Positions 8,144-15,625 of a stretch of DNA of 64,000 nt are shown here, in pieces. A program made the translations under genes and the position numbers. Position 1 is the stretch's first letter; each line of letters opens with the position of its first letter. A model generated the notes under the pieces. It was not told the origin of the DNA and searched no databases. It worked only from the letters and a program-made list of their open reading frames with translations. The stretch comes from Roseivivax sp. THAF197b (lineage in GTDB: Bacteria; Pseudomonadota; Alphaproteobacteria; Rhodobacterales; Rhodobacteraceae), in the NCBI RefSeq assembly GCF_009363255.1, contig NZ_CP045318.1, positions 782,001-846,000 of the forward strand, given 5' to 3'.

Positions 8144-9386
8144 CGGTGGATCAATTCACGAAAGATCGGCCTCTATCCTGCAATTCGGGAAGGCCACTCT
8201 CGAGGTCTCGGTCATCGCGGACTTCGAGGACTTCCTTGCGCTCAAGAGCGGCTGGCAGGCGCTTGAGGCACTCGATCCGCACTACACCGTCTTTTTGAGC
8301 TGGGCTTGGCTAGAGCGGACCTTCCGCGACAATCCGGAGGCCTGGCGGCTGGTGGTCGTACGGGATCCGGCGCGCGGCCCCGACCCGGTCTGCATCCTGC
8401 CGCTCCAGGTCAAGACCGGCTGGAGCGGGCAAAAGGGCGCATTCTGCACGCTTCTCGGTCCGGGCGGTCAGTTGATCTGGTCGGAATATGCGGGTTGGCT
8501 GTGCCATCCCGATTACGACCCCGACGCGATCCGCCTTACGGGTGCTGCATTGAAACAGATGACATGGCTGCATTTCGAAATGCGGCATGAGGCGAGCAAT
8601 GATCGCCTGCGCAGTTTCGCCACCGCGTTCGAGACGGATGCACGATTCACGGTCGCGTTCCCGGAGCACCGGGTCGCCAAGGATGCCGTCGCCCCCCGGG
8701 CCAGCCATCGGGTGGATCTTCTCGACACCTACGAGGCCTTCCGCGACGGAATCCCTTCGAGCAAGACCCGCAAGACGCTGCGGCAGATGTGGCGGCGTCA
8801 CTTCGTGCGGGGGGCGTGGCGCGTGACCTTCTCGGATGCGGAGACGGTGCGTCGCGATCTCGACATCCTATCGGAGCATGGGGTGCAGAACTGGGTGCCG
8901 GAGAAGGGCGCGGATGAGGCCCAGCGGATCGCGCGGAACTACCGCGCCATGCTGACCAATGCGTTCAAGATCGATTGTCTGTGCCTTGCAATCCTTTGGG
9001 ACGGGGACCGCCCCATCGCGGCGCAGGCACATATCCTCGACCACGACATGAACCGCGTGCATTTCATTGTTGCGGGATTTGATGCGCAGGCTGCCGACAA
9101 GCCCTTGGGGCTGGTTCTCCATGCGCAATCGATCAGATGGGCAATCGAGCGCGGCTTCACCGAATACGATTTCGGCCATGGCGACGCGCCTTGCAGTTCC
9201 CACTTCGGAGCGGAGCAAAAGGAGGTCGGATCCATCCGGGTGTCACGGCGCGAAGGCGGTGCGGCGGGGTATTTCGACACGGCCTGCATCCCGCAAGCCG
9301 AGGCGCTGACAGCGCGCCTGACCCATAAGGGCCGGGCTGCGGAGGCGGCAGATGCGCGGGCTTGTCTCAGGGGCTTGCGGTCCTAA
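8136..9386 (+). CDS. GNAT/FemAB-like acyltransferase (CelD/BioF2-like)
   Basis: A 416-residue protein starting MPDGGSIHER behind ggagaggt. The central and C-terminal part has the layout of the Acetyltransf_6 (CelD/BioF2-like) GNAT family: 'LSWAWLERTF' near the N-terminus, then KTRKTLRQMWRRH, RNYRAMLTNAFKIDCLCLAILWDGDRPIAAQ and a terminal FTEYDFGHGDAPCSSHFG motif that typifies this group. Members transfer acyl or aminoacyl groups and are often tied to polysaccharide or peptide modification; the substrate here is unknown. Its start overlaps a possible Cys-rich small frame by 8 bp. It overlaps the GAPDH stop at its 3' end (convergent). Confidence 0.72.
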   Translation: MPDGGSIHERSASILQFGKATLEVSVIADFEDFLALKSGWQALEALDPHYTVFLSWAWLERTFRDNPEAWRLVVVRDPARGPDPVCILPLQVKTGWSGQKGAFCTLLGPGGQLIWSEYAGWLCHPDYDPDAIRLTGAALKQMTWLHFEMRHEASNDRLRSFATAFETDARFTVAFPEHRVAKDAVAPRASHRVDLLDTYEAFRDGIPSSKTRKTLRQMWRRHFVRGAWRVTFSDAETVRRDLDILSEHGVQNWVPEKGADEAQRIARNYRAMLTNAFKIDCLCLAILWDGDRPIAAQAHILDHDMNRVHFIVAGFDAQAADKPLGLVLHAQSIRWAIERGFTEYDFGHGDAPCSSHFGAEQKEVGSIRVSRREGGAAGYFDTACIPQAEALTARLTHKGRAAEAADARACLRGLRS

Positions 9387-10366
9387 CGCGCGGCCATCAG
9401 GCGCGCCATGTCGAGCATGCGGGCGGAAAACCCCCATTCATTATCATACCAGCCGAAGATGCGCAGGTGATCCGGTGCGCTGGCCTGGGTTTCAGGCAGC
9501 GCGATCACGAGGCTTTCGGGACGTGCGCGCATATCCACCGAGACGCAGGGATCTCGCGTCGCGCCAAGAACGGCTGAGCGGGCAGCGATCTGGGAAAGCA
9601 GCGCCTCCGCGCCCTCGATTGGAGCCTTTTCGAGTTGCACCACGAGGTCCACGGCGGACACGCTGATCGCGGGCACGCGCACGGCCGCACCGGTAATGCG
9701 CCCGGCGAGGCCCGGCAGTACATGATCTATGAGGGTTGCCGCGCTTGTCGTCGTGGGCACCATCGAGACGGCCGCGGCGCGCGAGCGCTCGAACGGGCCG
9801 CGCGGTTTGTCGACCGTGGGCTGGCTGCCGGTATAGCAATGCAGCGTCGTCATATGCCCGTGGCGCACGCCGACCGTCGCATCGAGCTCCTTCAGAAGCG
9901 GGGCAAGCGCGTTGGTGGTGCACGAAGCGTTGGAGACAATCCGCGCGTCGCCCATCGTCTCCTCGTTGGCGCCCAGAACGATCGTACGCTCCGCCTCGAG
10001 GCAGGGGCCGGAGATCAGGACATTGCGCGCACCTGCCGACAGACCGCGCGCGGCCTCCGCGCGGGTCGATACGATTCCGGTGCATTCCAGCAGAACGTCG
10101 ACCCCCGCAAGATCGAGCTCGGCGAGGTCCGCATGCCGTGTGAACGGGATCGAGACACCGTCCACGTCAAGCGCTTCATCCGTGGCCTGCACATCGCCGG
10201 GGAAGGGGCCGTAGACGCTGTCATACTTGAAGAGATAGGCGCAATCGGCGCGTGGCGCGATGTCGTTCAGCAGCACGACCTCGATATCGTCGTGATCCGC
10301 GAGGGTCAGGCATTGGCGCAGAACGGTGCGCCCGATCCGTCCGAAGCCATTGATGGCAATGCGCAT
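9383..10366 (-). CDS. gap: Glyceraldehyde-3-phosphate dehydrogenase (type I, divergent)
   Basis: A 327-residue NAD(P)-dependent GAPDH homologue. The Rossmann start MRIAINGFGRIGR, the catalytic SNASCTTNALAP (Cys149), the catalytic His176 in MTTLHCYTG and the C-terminal WYDNEWGFS motif are intact, as are LLNDIA and DSVYG. It differs from ordinary GapA where a typical SAPSKD loop reads SGPCLEAE and in a TGSQPTVDKPRGPFERSR stretch, so it may be a secondary isozyme or act on a related aldehyde. The upstream frame is open, but homology starts at this ATG. A perfect 15-bp palindrome lies 16 bp upstream. Confidence 0.9.
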   Translation of the reverse strand: MRIAINGFGRIGRTVLRQCLTLADHDDIEVVLLNDIAPRADCAYLFKYDSVYGPFPGDVQATDEALDVDGVSIPFTRHADLAELDLAGVDVLLECTGIVSTRAEAARGLSAGARNVLISGPCLEAERTIVLGANEETMGDARIVSNASCTTNALAPLLKELDATVGVRHGHMTTLHCYTGSQPTVDKPRGPFERSRAAAVSMVPTTTSAATLIDHVLPGLAGRITGAAVRVPAISVSAVDLVVQLEKAPIEGAEALLSQIAARSAVLGATRDPCVSVDMRARPESLVIALPETQASAPDHLRIFGWYDNEWGFSARMLDMARLMAAR

Positions 10367-10381
10367 ATCCGCCTCCCGATA

Positions 10382-10396
10382 CCTGTCCGGGACAGG
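10382..10396. promoter_or_regulatory. Perfect palindrome upstream of gap (operator candidate)
   Basis: The sequence cctgtccgggacagg is a perfect 6+3+6 palindrome placed 16-30 bp before the gap ATG on the minus strand. Position and symmetry suit a dimeric repressor site or a 5'-leader hairpin that could mask translation. No regulator is identified. Confidence 0.35.
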
Positions 10397-10446
10397 AATG
10401 CGGGGTGCCGCCGCGTGCCGCAAGTCAAATATTGTATCGGTTTTTC

Positions 10447-10470
10447 GGGCGGGTGGCGCAGATCCCGCCC
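10447..10470 (-). terminator. Hairpin downstream of metF
   Basis: A 7-bp perfect stem gggcggg/cccgccc with a 10-nt loop lies 38 bp beyond the metF stop in the metF-gap spacer. On the minus strand it is followed by an A-run rather than a T-run, so it is not a classical intrinsic terminator. Confidence 0.3.
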
Positions 10471-10508
10471 CGCGATCCACCGCGAAGCAGGACGGTTGCA
10501 ATCCCCGA

Positions 10509-11378
10509 TCAGGCGACGTTTTCGAGACGGGTTTCCGGGGTGACGCCCAGCGCGAAGCACACATCGCGGGTCAGCTCCGGACGGTTCAGCGTGTAGAAAT
10601 GCAGCTTGTCCACGCCGCCGTCGATGAGGTTCGAGCAGAGCTCCGTGCAGAGCGCGGTCGCCAGCAGGTCTTCGCGCCCGTCGCGGGTGGCCGTCTCGAA
10701 CGCGTCGATCACCCATTGCGGGATCTTGGTGCCGCACTTCTCCGCAAAGCGGCGCGCGCCCTTCCAGTTCTCGATGGGGAAGATGCCCGGCACGATGGGC
10801 TTGTCGATCCCTGCCTTCTCGCAGGCGTCACGGAAACGGAAGAACGTCTCCGCCTCGAAGAAGAACTGCGTCAGCGCCTCATCCGCGCCCGCATCGAACT
10901 TGCGCTTGAGGTATTCGACATCAGCCGTGTCGGTCGGCGCTTCGGGATGCGTGTCGGGATAAGCACCCACGCGGATCGTGAAATCGCCCGTTTCCTTCAG
11001 TGCCGTGATCAGCTCGCAGCTGTCGCGGAAACCGCCTTCGGTCGCGACGAATTTGTCCTGGCCCTTGGGCGGATCACCGCGGAGCGCCACGATATCGGTC
11101 ACGCCCACCTCGGCAAAGCCGCGTGCGATGCCGAGCGTTTCCTCGCGGGTGGCGTTCACGCAAGTCAGATGCGCCGCCGTGCGCAGGCCGGAATGCTTGT
11201 GGATCGTGCCGACCGCCTCGCGCGTGAGCTCGCGGGTGGTGCCGCCCGCACCGTAGGTCACGGATACGAAACGCGGCCCGAGCGGGGCCAGGGTCTGCAC
11301 CGTGTCCCAAAGCCGGAAAGACGCATCCAGCGTCTGGGGCGGAAAAAACTCGAACGAGACGTCGGGACGGCGGGTCAT
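10509..11378 (-). CDS. metF: 5,10-methylenetetrahydrofolate reductase
   Basis: A 289-residue FAD-dependent TIM-barrel enzyme reducing methylene-THF to methyl-THF for methionine synthesis. Family motifs visible are VSFEFFPPQ (catalytic Glu), FVSVTYGAGGTTR, AHLTCVNATREE, DIVALRGDPPKG, GAYPDTHPEA and FDAGADEALTQFFFE. The start MTRRPDVSFEFFPPQ sits behind aagga; an upstream in-frame ATG would add 13 residues with no similarity. It is divergent from the LysR gene metR with a 96-bp promoter region between, the arrangement typical for MetR-controlled metF. Confidence 0.96.
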   Translation of the reverse strand: MTRRPDVSFEFFPPQTLDASFRLWDTVQTLAPLGPRFVSVTYGAGGTTRELTREAVGTIHKHSGLRTAAHLTCVNATREETLGIARGFAEVGVTDIVALRGDPPKGQDKFVATEGGFRDSCELITALKETGDFTIRVGAYPDTHPEAPTDTADVEYLKRKFDAGADEALTQFFFEAETFFRFRDACEKAGIDKPIVPGIFPIENWKGARRFAEKCGTKIPQWVIDAFETATRDGREDLLATALCTELCSNLIDGGVDKLHFYTLNRPELTRDVCFALGVTPETRLENVA

Positions 11379-11428
11379 TCTGGGCAATCCTTCTTTGCGT
11401 GATGAGCCTTGTCGCATGTCACGGTCTG

Positions 11429-11441
11429 TGAAACAAACTCA
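11429..11441. promoter_or_regulatory. Candidate MetR operator between metF and metR
   Basis: The sequence TGAAACAAACTCA fits the known MetR consensus TGAA-N5-TTCA with one mismatch. It lies centrally between the two divergent start codons. The surrounding cataatactcaacaac is AT-rich and could hold the promoters. Confidence 0.45.
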
Positions 11442-11474
11442 TAATACTCAACAACAACATGAGCGAGACTGCGG

Positions 11475-12380
11475 GTGCATATCGAATTCCGTCATCTCAG
11501 GACGATCAAGGCGATCCATGACGCGGGCGGCGTCGCGCGGGCAGCCGAACAGCTCAACATTACACAAAGCGCGCTGTCGCATCAGATCAAGGGCCTCGAG
11601 GATCAGGCCGGGGTGGAGCTGTTCGTGCGCCGCTCGAAGCCCATGAAGCTGTCGCCTGCGGGGCTGCGCCTCTTGCGCCTCGCGGAACAGGTCCTGCCGC
11701 AGGTCGAGGCGTTGACCGCGGAATTCGAAGGGCTGCGCAAGGGCGTAACCGGGCGGATGCATATCGCGATCGAATGCCACGCCTGTTTCGAGTGGCTCTT
11801 CCCGGTGCTCGATGCGTTTCGCAAGACCTGGCCGGACGTGGATGTCGATATCCGGCCCGGCCTGGCTTTCGATGCGCTGCCCGCCCTGCTGAAAGAGGAG
11901 GTGGACCTCGTCGTCTCTTCCGATCCCGAGGAAATACCCGGCGTCACCTTCACGGAACTGTTCGATTACAATCCGGTCTTCGTGGCGGCCGCGGCCCATC
12001 CGCTGGCGCAGAAATCCTTCATCACGGCCGAGGATTTCCGCGGTCAGACGCTGATTTCCTACCCGGTGGAACGCTCGCGCCTCGATGTTTTCTCGCAGCT
12101 TCTGACCCCGGCAAAGGTGGAGCCCGCGGCGATCCGGCAGGTGGAACTGACGGCAGTGATCCTGATGCTCGTGGCCTCCAATCGCGGCGTGGCGGTTCTG
12201 CCCGACTGGGTTGTGCGCGAGGTGAAATACAGCTCGGACTACGTCACGCGGCCCCTGACCGAGACCGGGATCACCCGGCGGCTTTATGCCGCCACGCGCA
12301 GCGCAGACGAGGGCAAGACATTTGTGCAGGACCTGATCGCGTTGGCGCGCGTTGAGGCGGAGAAGCTGCAAGCGGCGTGA
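11475..12380 (+). CDS. metR: LysR-family regulator of methionine synthesis (MetR)
   Basis: A 301-residue LysR-type regulator. The N-terminal winged helix-turn-helix covers residues 1-62 (EFRHLRTIKAIHDAGGVARAAEQLNITQSALSHQ, then LFVRR). The remaining two-lobed effector domain contains IAIECHACFEWLFPVL, typical of MetR proteins, which sense homocysteine. The start codon is GTG. Position divergent to metF supports the name. It is probably autoregulated through the shared spacer. Confidence 0.9.
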   Translation: MHIEFRHLRTIKAIHDAGGVARAAEQLNITQSALSHQIKGLEDQAGVELFVRRSKPMKLSPAGLRLLRLAEQVLPQVEALTAEFEGLRKGVTGRMHIAIECHACFEWLFPVLDAFRKTWPDVDVDIRPGLAFDALPALLKEEVDLVVSSDPEEIPGVTFTELFDYNPVFVAAAAHPLAQKSFITAEDFRGQTLISYPVERSRLDVFSQLLTPAKVEPAAIRQVELTAVILMLVASNRGVAVLPDWVVREVKYSSDYVTRPLTETGITRRLYAATRSADEGKTFVQDLIALARVEAEKLQAA

Positions 12381-12423
12381 TGTGCGCGCTGCGGCGGTCC
12401 GTTGAACAAAGGAGCCTGCATTC

Positions 12424-12738
12424 ATGAAGATCTACGGCATCAAAACCTGCGACACCTGCCGCCAGGCGCGCAAGGCGCTGCCCGACGCGGAATTCGTAGA
12501 CGTGCGCGAAGATGGTTTGCCCGGCGAGGTGCTGACCGCCGCATTGGAGCGCTTCGGCGACAAGGTGCTGAATACCCGCTCGACCACCTGGCGGGATCTG
12601 CCCGAGACGGAGCGCAAGAAGGAGCCCGTCTGGCTGATCGGTGCCTATCCCACGTTGATGAAACGGCCGCTGATCGAGGCGGGCGACGAGATGTATCTCG
12701 GCTTTGACGCGCAGACGCGCGAGGCGCTGGGCGTCTAA
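12424..12738 (+). CDS. ArsC/Spx-family thioredoxin-fold protein (YffB-like)
   Basis: A 104-residue protein beginning MKIYGIKTCDTCRQARKAL, a thioredoxin-like fold with CDTC where ArsC/Spx family members have their redox Cys. The remaining VWLIGAYPTLMKRPLIE segment is the family's conserved 'R-P-(L/I)' region. Members include arsenate reductases and Spx regulators; this short, YffB-like branch has no firm function. It follows metR by 43 bp in the same direction with an aaaggagcctgcattc leader and ends directly against the bufD stop. Confidence 0.8.
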   Translation: MKIYGIKTCDTCRQARKALPDAEFVDVREDGLPGEVLTAALERFGDKVLNTRSTTWRDLPETERKKEPVWLIGAYPTLMKRPLIEAGDEMYLGFDAQTREALGV

Positions 12739-13302
12739 TCACTCGGCCGGAAGGGCGCCGCGCGGCTGTGCGGCGTCCCTCGCAAGAAAGCGGTCTACGG
12801 ACAGCGCGCCCGCGCCTTTCACGGCAATCAGCGTGAGACCCAGCATCCAGAAGGCCCGTTGATCCAGGATCACGCCATCGGGGATGCGGTCGAACCAGGC
12901 GCCCAGCGTTTCGGTATGGGCAATGCCGCCATGGCCATAAAGATCGGTCAGGCTTTGCACGACGATGAAGCCCATCATGCCCAAGGCGGCGGGCCGGGCG
13001 AGAAGGCCGATCACCAGAAGGGCGGGCAGCACGAATTCCGCATAGGTGCCTGCCATGACGACGGCCCAGTGATAAAATCCGAACTGACTGGCATCATATC
13101 CGACGGCCTCGAACGCTTTTGGAAAGATCTGCGCATAGGCGCCGGTCGAGAGGGTGAACGGACCGCCGTCGAGCTTCGTCAGGGCGGATTTCCAAAAATA
13201 CATCAAGAGCGTTGCCGCGAAGACGAACCGCGCCATCAGCGGGAGCCATTGGTCGTTGCGATCGGACGGGGCGAAGAGAAGCGCGCGAAGCATCGGCATC
13301 AT
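12739..13302 (-). CDS. DoxX-family membrane protein of the bufferin operon (BufD-like)
   Basis: A 187-residue membrane protein with four hydrophobic helices (about residues 22-42, 80-100, 104-122 and 148-168). DoxX-type features are ARFVFAATLLMYFWKSALTK, GTYAEFVLPALLVIGLLARPAA and the GGIAHTETLG loop. DoxX proteins are quinone-linked membrane proteins found as the last gene of many bufferin operons (bufD). Its ATG overlaps the bufC stop by four bases, so it is the distal member of bufA-bufB-bufC-bufD. Confidence 0.85.
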   Translation of the reverse strand: MMPMLRALLFAPSDRNDQWLPLMARFVFAATLLMYFWKSALTKLDGGPFTLSTGAYAQIFPKAFEAVGYDASQFGFYHWAVVMAGTYAEFVLPALLVIGLLARPAALGMMGFIVVQSLTDLYGHGGIAHTETLGAWFDRIPDGVILDQRAFWMLGLTLIAVKGAGALSVDRFLARDAAQPRGALPAE

Positions 13303-14042
13303 CCTTGGGGCTGGGGCGCGGCAAACGCGTTATGGGTCAGAAGCAGCGTTAAAGTGGCGGTCAGATCGAAGGACGCGCCCGCGACAGCGATCGCGTCGCC
13401 AAGCGGGGCCTTGTCCCGCAGAGCGTTGAGAAACGGCAAGCCGCCCGGCGGGAGGGCTACGGGAACCGGATCGAACTCGGCGCGCAGGATGGCCACGTCT
13501 TCTGCCCCGCCTTGGGGCTTTTCACGGGTCTGCCCCATGGCAAATCGCCAGATCTGGCAGATGGGCCACGCCGATGAGACCGTTTCGACCGAGGGTGCGA
13601 GGGGCAGCCTGGTTGCCATGAGCGCTGCCTCGTCGGGGTTGGTCAGGATCGCGGGATCGAGGGGCGTGTGATCTGCCGCGTGATAGGAGCGGCGCATCGC
13701 GAGGTCGATCCGGGCGACATCGGCCAGATATGGCAGGTGCGACAGCTGATCCTGTGCTGCCAGAAAGTCTGGAAACCCTGCGCCGTATTGCGACAGGATC
13801 GGCGTGTCGGGCTGTTCGCGGCGGATATAGGCGCCTGCGACATGGCCCATATTTTTCGCACCCAGAAGGGAGGCGATGGCGGGAAAGCCGGTGGTGATCG
13901 CCTCTGTCAGGGATACGGCGACGTTGTTGCGATAGACGGCGTAGCGGCGACCTGCCGGGCGGCCCTTCCCGTCGGTGAGGCCAGGCGGCACGGACGCTTC
14001 GGCATCGAGAAGCGCGGGATGGAAGGCCCTCGCGCCTGTCAT
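13299..14042 (-). CDS. BufC/HvfC-family protein (DUF2063), partner of MNIO enzyme
   Basis: A 247-residue protein whose N-terminal domain ([16 protein letters not shown], then [25 protein letters not shown]) matches the HvfC/BufC N-terminal domain formerly DUF2063 ('YRNN...L...L...FPA...LLG'). Such proteins bind the precursor peptide and are required with the MNIO enzyme for maturation of bufferins and related RiPPs. The C-terminal half is a further helical domain. Its ATG overlaps the bufB stop (ATGA), and its own stop overlaps the DoxX gene start, indicating tight translational coupling. Confidence 0.88.
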   Translation of the reverse strand: MTGARAFHPALLDAEASVPPGLTDGKGRPAGRRYAVYRNNVAVSLTEAITTGFPAIASLLGAKNMGHVAGAYIRREQPDTPILSQYGAGFPDFLAAQDQLSHLPYLADVARIDLAMRRSYHAADHTPLDPAILTNPDEAALMATRLPLAPSVETVSSAWPICQIWRFAMGQTREKPQGGAEDVAILRAEFDPVPVALPPGGLPFLNALRDKAPLGDAIAVAGASFDLTATLTLLLTHNAFAAPQPQG

Positions 14043-14896
14043 GCGGGCACGCTGAGGCGGGACAGCGCCTCCTCGGCCCTGCGGGCTTCCTCGGCGAGGA
14101 TCGGCCAGTCGGGCACGTCGGTATCCCATTCGATCAGAACGGGTTTCGGACCGGTGCGGGCCAGAACCGCGTCGAGCAGCGTCCAGACCGGGTCGGCCAC
14201 GGCGCGGCCATGGCTGTCGATCAAAAGCGGCGCGCCATGATCGTCGGTATCCTCGTCATGGCCGCCGAGATGCACCTCGCCCACCGCCTCCAGCGGGAAG
14301 GCGTCGATGTAATCCTGCGGCGCGTATCCGAGATTGGTGGCGGATACGAAGACGTTGTTCACATCCAGAAGCAGCCCGCAGCCGGTGCGTTGCACCAATG
14401 CGCGCAGAAATTCGGGCTCGGAATAGGTCGAGGCCTCGAAGGCGAGATAGGAGGAGGGGTTCTCAAGCAGCATCTGTCGACCGAGCGTCTCCTGCACCTC
14501 ATCGATATGAGACGCGACGCGGGCCAGCGTGGCCTCCGTATAGGGCAGGGGCAGCAGATCGTTGAGATACGTGGTCTCGTGGGTCGACCACGCCAGATGC
14601 TCCGAGAAACTGGCGGGCCCGGTCCGGTCGATCAGCTGTTTCAGGCGCGCCAGATGCTCCGGGTCGAGGGGGCCTTCTCCGCCGATGGACAGGCCCACGC
14701 CGTGGATCGAAAGGGGGAAGCGTTCACTCAGACTTGCAAGCTGCGCCATCGGGCGGCCACCGGCCCCCATGTAATTCTCGGCGTGGATCTCGATCCAGCG
14801 AACGGGGCCGGGATCTTCGGTCAGGGCGGAAAAGTGCTGCGCCTTGAAGCCGATGCCGGGCGCTGCGGGCAGCGTGTTTGGGCTGTGATCGAACAT
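14039..14896 (-). CDS. Multinuclear non-heme iron oxidase (MNIO, DUF692), BufB-type
   Basis: A 285-residue DUF692/MNIO enzyme, TIM-barrel, that uses an iron cluster to modify cysteines of a ribosomally made precursor. Candidate metal ligands in family positions are visible: HAEN (38-41), His65 in [11 protein letters not shown] (98-100), LENP (144-147), LDVNN (177-181), [10 protein letters not shown] (207-216) and EWDTDVPDW near the C-terminus. It lies directly downstream of the DUF2282 precursor gene and is coupled to bufC. In characterised bufferins the product carries thiooxazole groups formed from Cys and binds copper. Confidence 0.93.
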   Translation of the reverse strand: MFDHSPNTLPAAPGIGFKAQHFSALTEDPGPVRWIEIHAENYMGAGGRPMAQLASLSERFPLSIHGVGLSIGGEGPLDPEHLARLKQLIDRTGPASFSEHLAWSTHETTYLNDLLPLPYTEATLARVASHIDEVQETLGRQMLLENPSSYLAFEASTYSEPEFLRALVQRTGCGLLLDVNNVFVSATNLGYAPQDYIDAFPLEAVGEVHLGGHDEDTDDHGAPLLIDSHGRAVADPVWTLLDAVLARTGPKPVLIEWDTDVPDWPILAEEARRAEEALSRLSVPA

Positions 14897-14992
14897 GATC
14901 GGCGTGTCCTCGAACGGGTGGGACAGACAGGTCGGACAGAGACGGACGGCGTCGGGCGGGCCTGAACCCGCCCGATCGATTTCAAAGGCGTA

Positions 14993-15292
14993 TCAGCCCG
15001 TGGGCAGATCGCGGTCGAGCTCTTCGAGCGAGCCTTCGCGCGGCGTGCCGTCGGCCATTTGCGGCAGGTCGATCTCGGTGCAGGTGCCAGCATCCACGAG
15101 CGTCCAGGCATTGCCCTGGTAATCGACGGTCGAGGTGCCCGCACAGGTCGTGCCGGGGCCCGCGGCGCAATCGTTCTCGCCGGCAAGCGAGACGCCGAAG
15201 CACTTTTCCTTGGCCTGAGCGTGAACGCCGGTTGCAGCGAAGCTGGCGGCGACGGCGCCGACAAGCGCGGCGGTCTTGATCGTTGTGGACAT
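14993..15292 (-). CDS. BufA1-family bufferin precursor (DUF2282, secreted)
   Basis: A 99-residue protein with an N-terminal signal peptide ([23 protein letters not shown], cleavage expected near residue 26) and four cysteines at 31, 42, 50 and 71. The [17 protein letters not shown] segment, the [11 protein letters not shown] segment and DAGTC are the DUF2282 signature. In described bufferins, two Cys are converted to thiooxazoles and two form a disulfide, giving a periplasmic copper-buffering peptide. Start MSTTIK is preferred (aggtt upstream) over an ATG five codons earlier. It is the first gene of the buf operon, 96 bp before bufB. Confidence 0.9.
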   Translation of the reverse strand: MSTTIKTAALVGAVAASFAATGVHAQAKEKCFGVSLAGENDCAAGPGTTCAGTSTVDYQGNAWTLVDAGTCTEIDLPQMADGTPREGSLEELDRDLPTG

Positions 15293-15448
15293 CGTGTCGA
15301 ACCTCATTGGCTATCTGGTCACAAGCCCCGACGGGTGGGCCGCCGGGTCGCATCCAGACTGGCCTGCGACGGAGGGTCGCGCCACTCACAGGGCTGTGCT
15401 TCACGCTCCGATTATCGTTCTGCGGGTGCGAAAGCCGTGAGCGGGTGT

Positions 15449-15470
15449 GCTCAAGTGCCTGTATTTGAGC
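15449..15470. promoter_or_regulatory. Inverted repeat upstream of bufA (operator candidate)
   Basis: The 333-bp spacer between thrS and bufA must carry the buf promoter. Within it GCTCAA-N10-TTGAGC forms a perfect 6-bp inverted repeat about 157 bp upstream of the bufA ATG. Another symmetric pair, ctgtaac (15509-15515) and gttacag (15606-15612), lies further out. I could not identify a convincing sigma-70 or ECF promoter by eye. No further gene is visible in this stretch. Confidence 0.3.
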
Positions 15471-15566
15471 GCATTTTAGCGTGGTGACCGCGCGACAGTC
15501 CCGCGTGTCTGTAACAATTCCAAAGGCTCCCGCGCTGGAATGTTGCAACCGACCACCCGCAGCAAA

Positions 15567-15598
15567 GCGCGCGCCGGAGGGGTGCTCACGGCGCGCGC
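15567..15598 (-). terminator. Hairpin terminator of thrS
   Basis: A nine-base perfect GC stem (gcgcgcgcc / ggcgcgcgc) with a 14-nt loop begins 28 bp beyond the thrS stop. On the minus strand it is followed by tttgct, a weak T-tract. Confidence 0.45.
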
Positions 15599-15625
15599 CA
15601 GAAATGTTACAGTCTTTGGGCGTTC

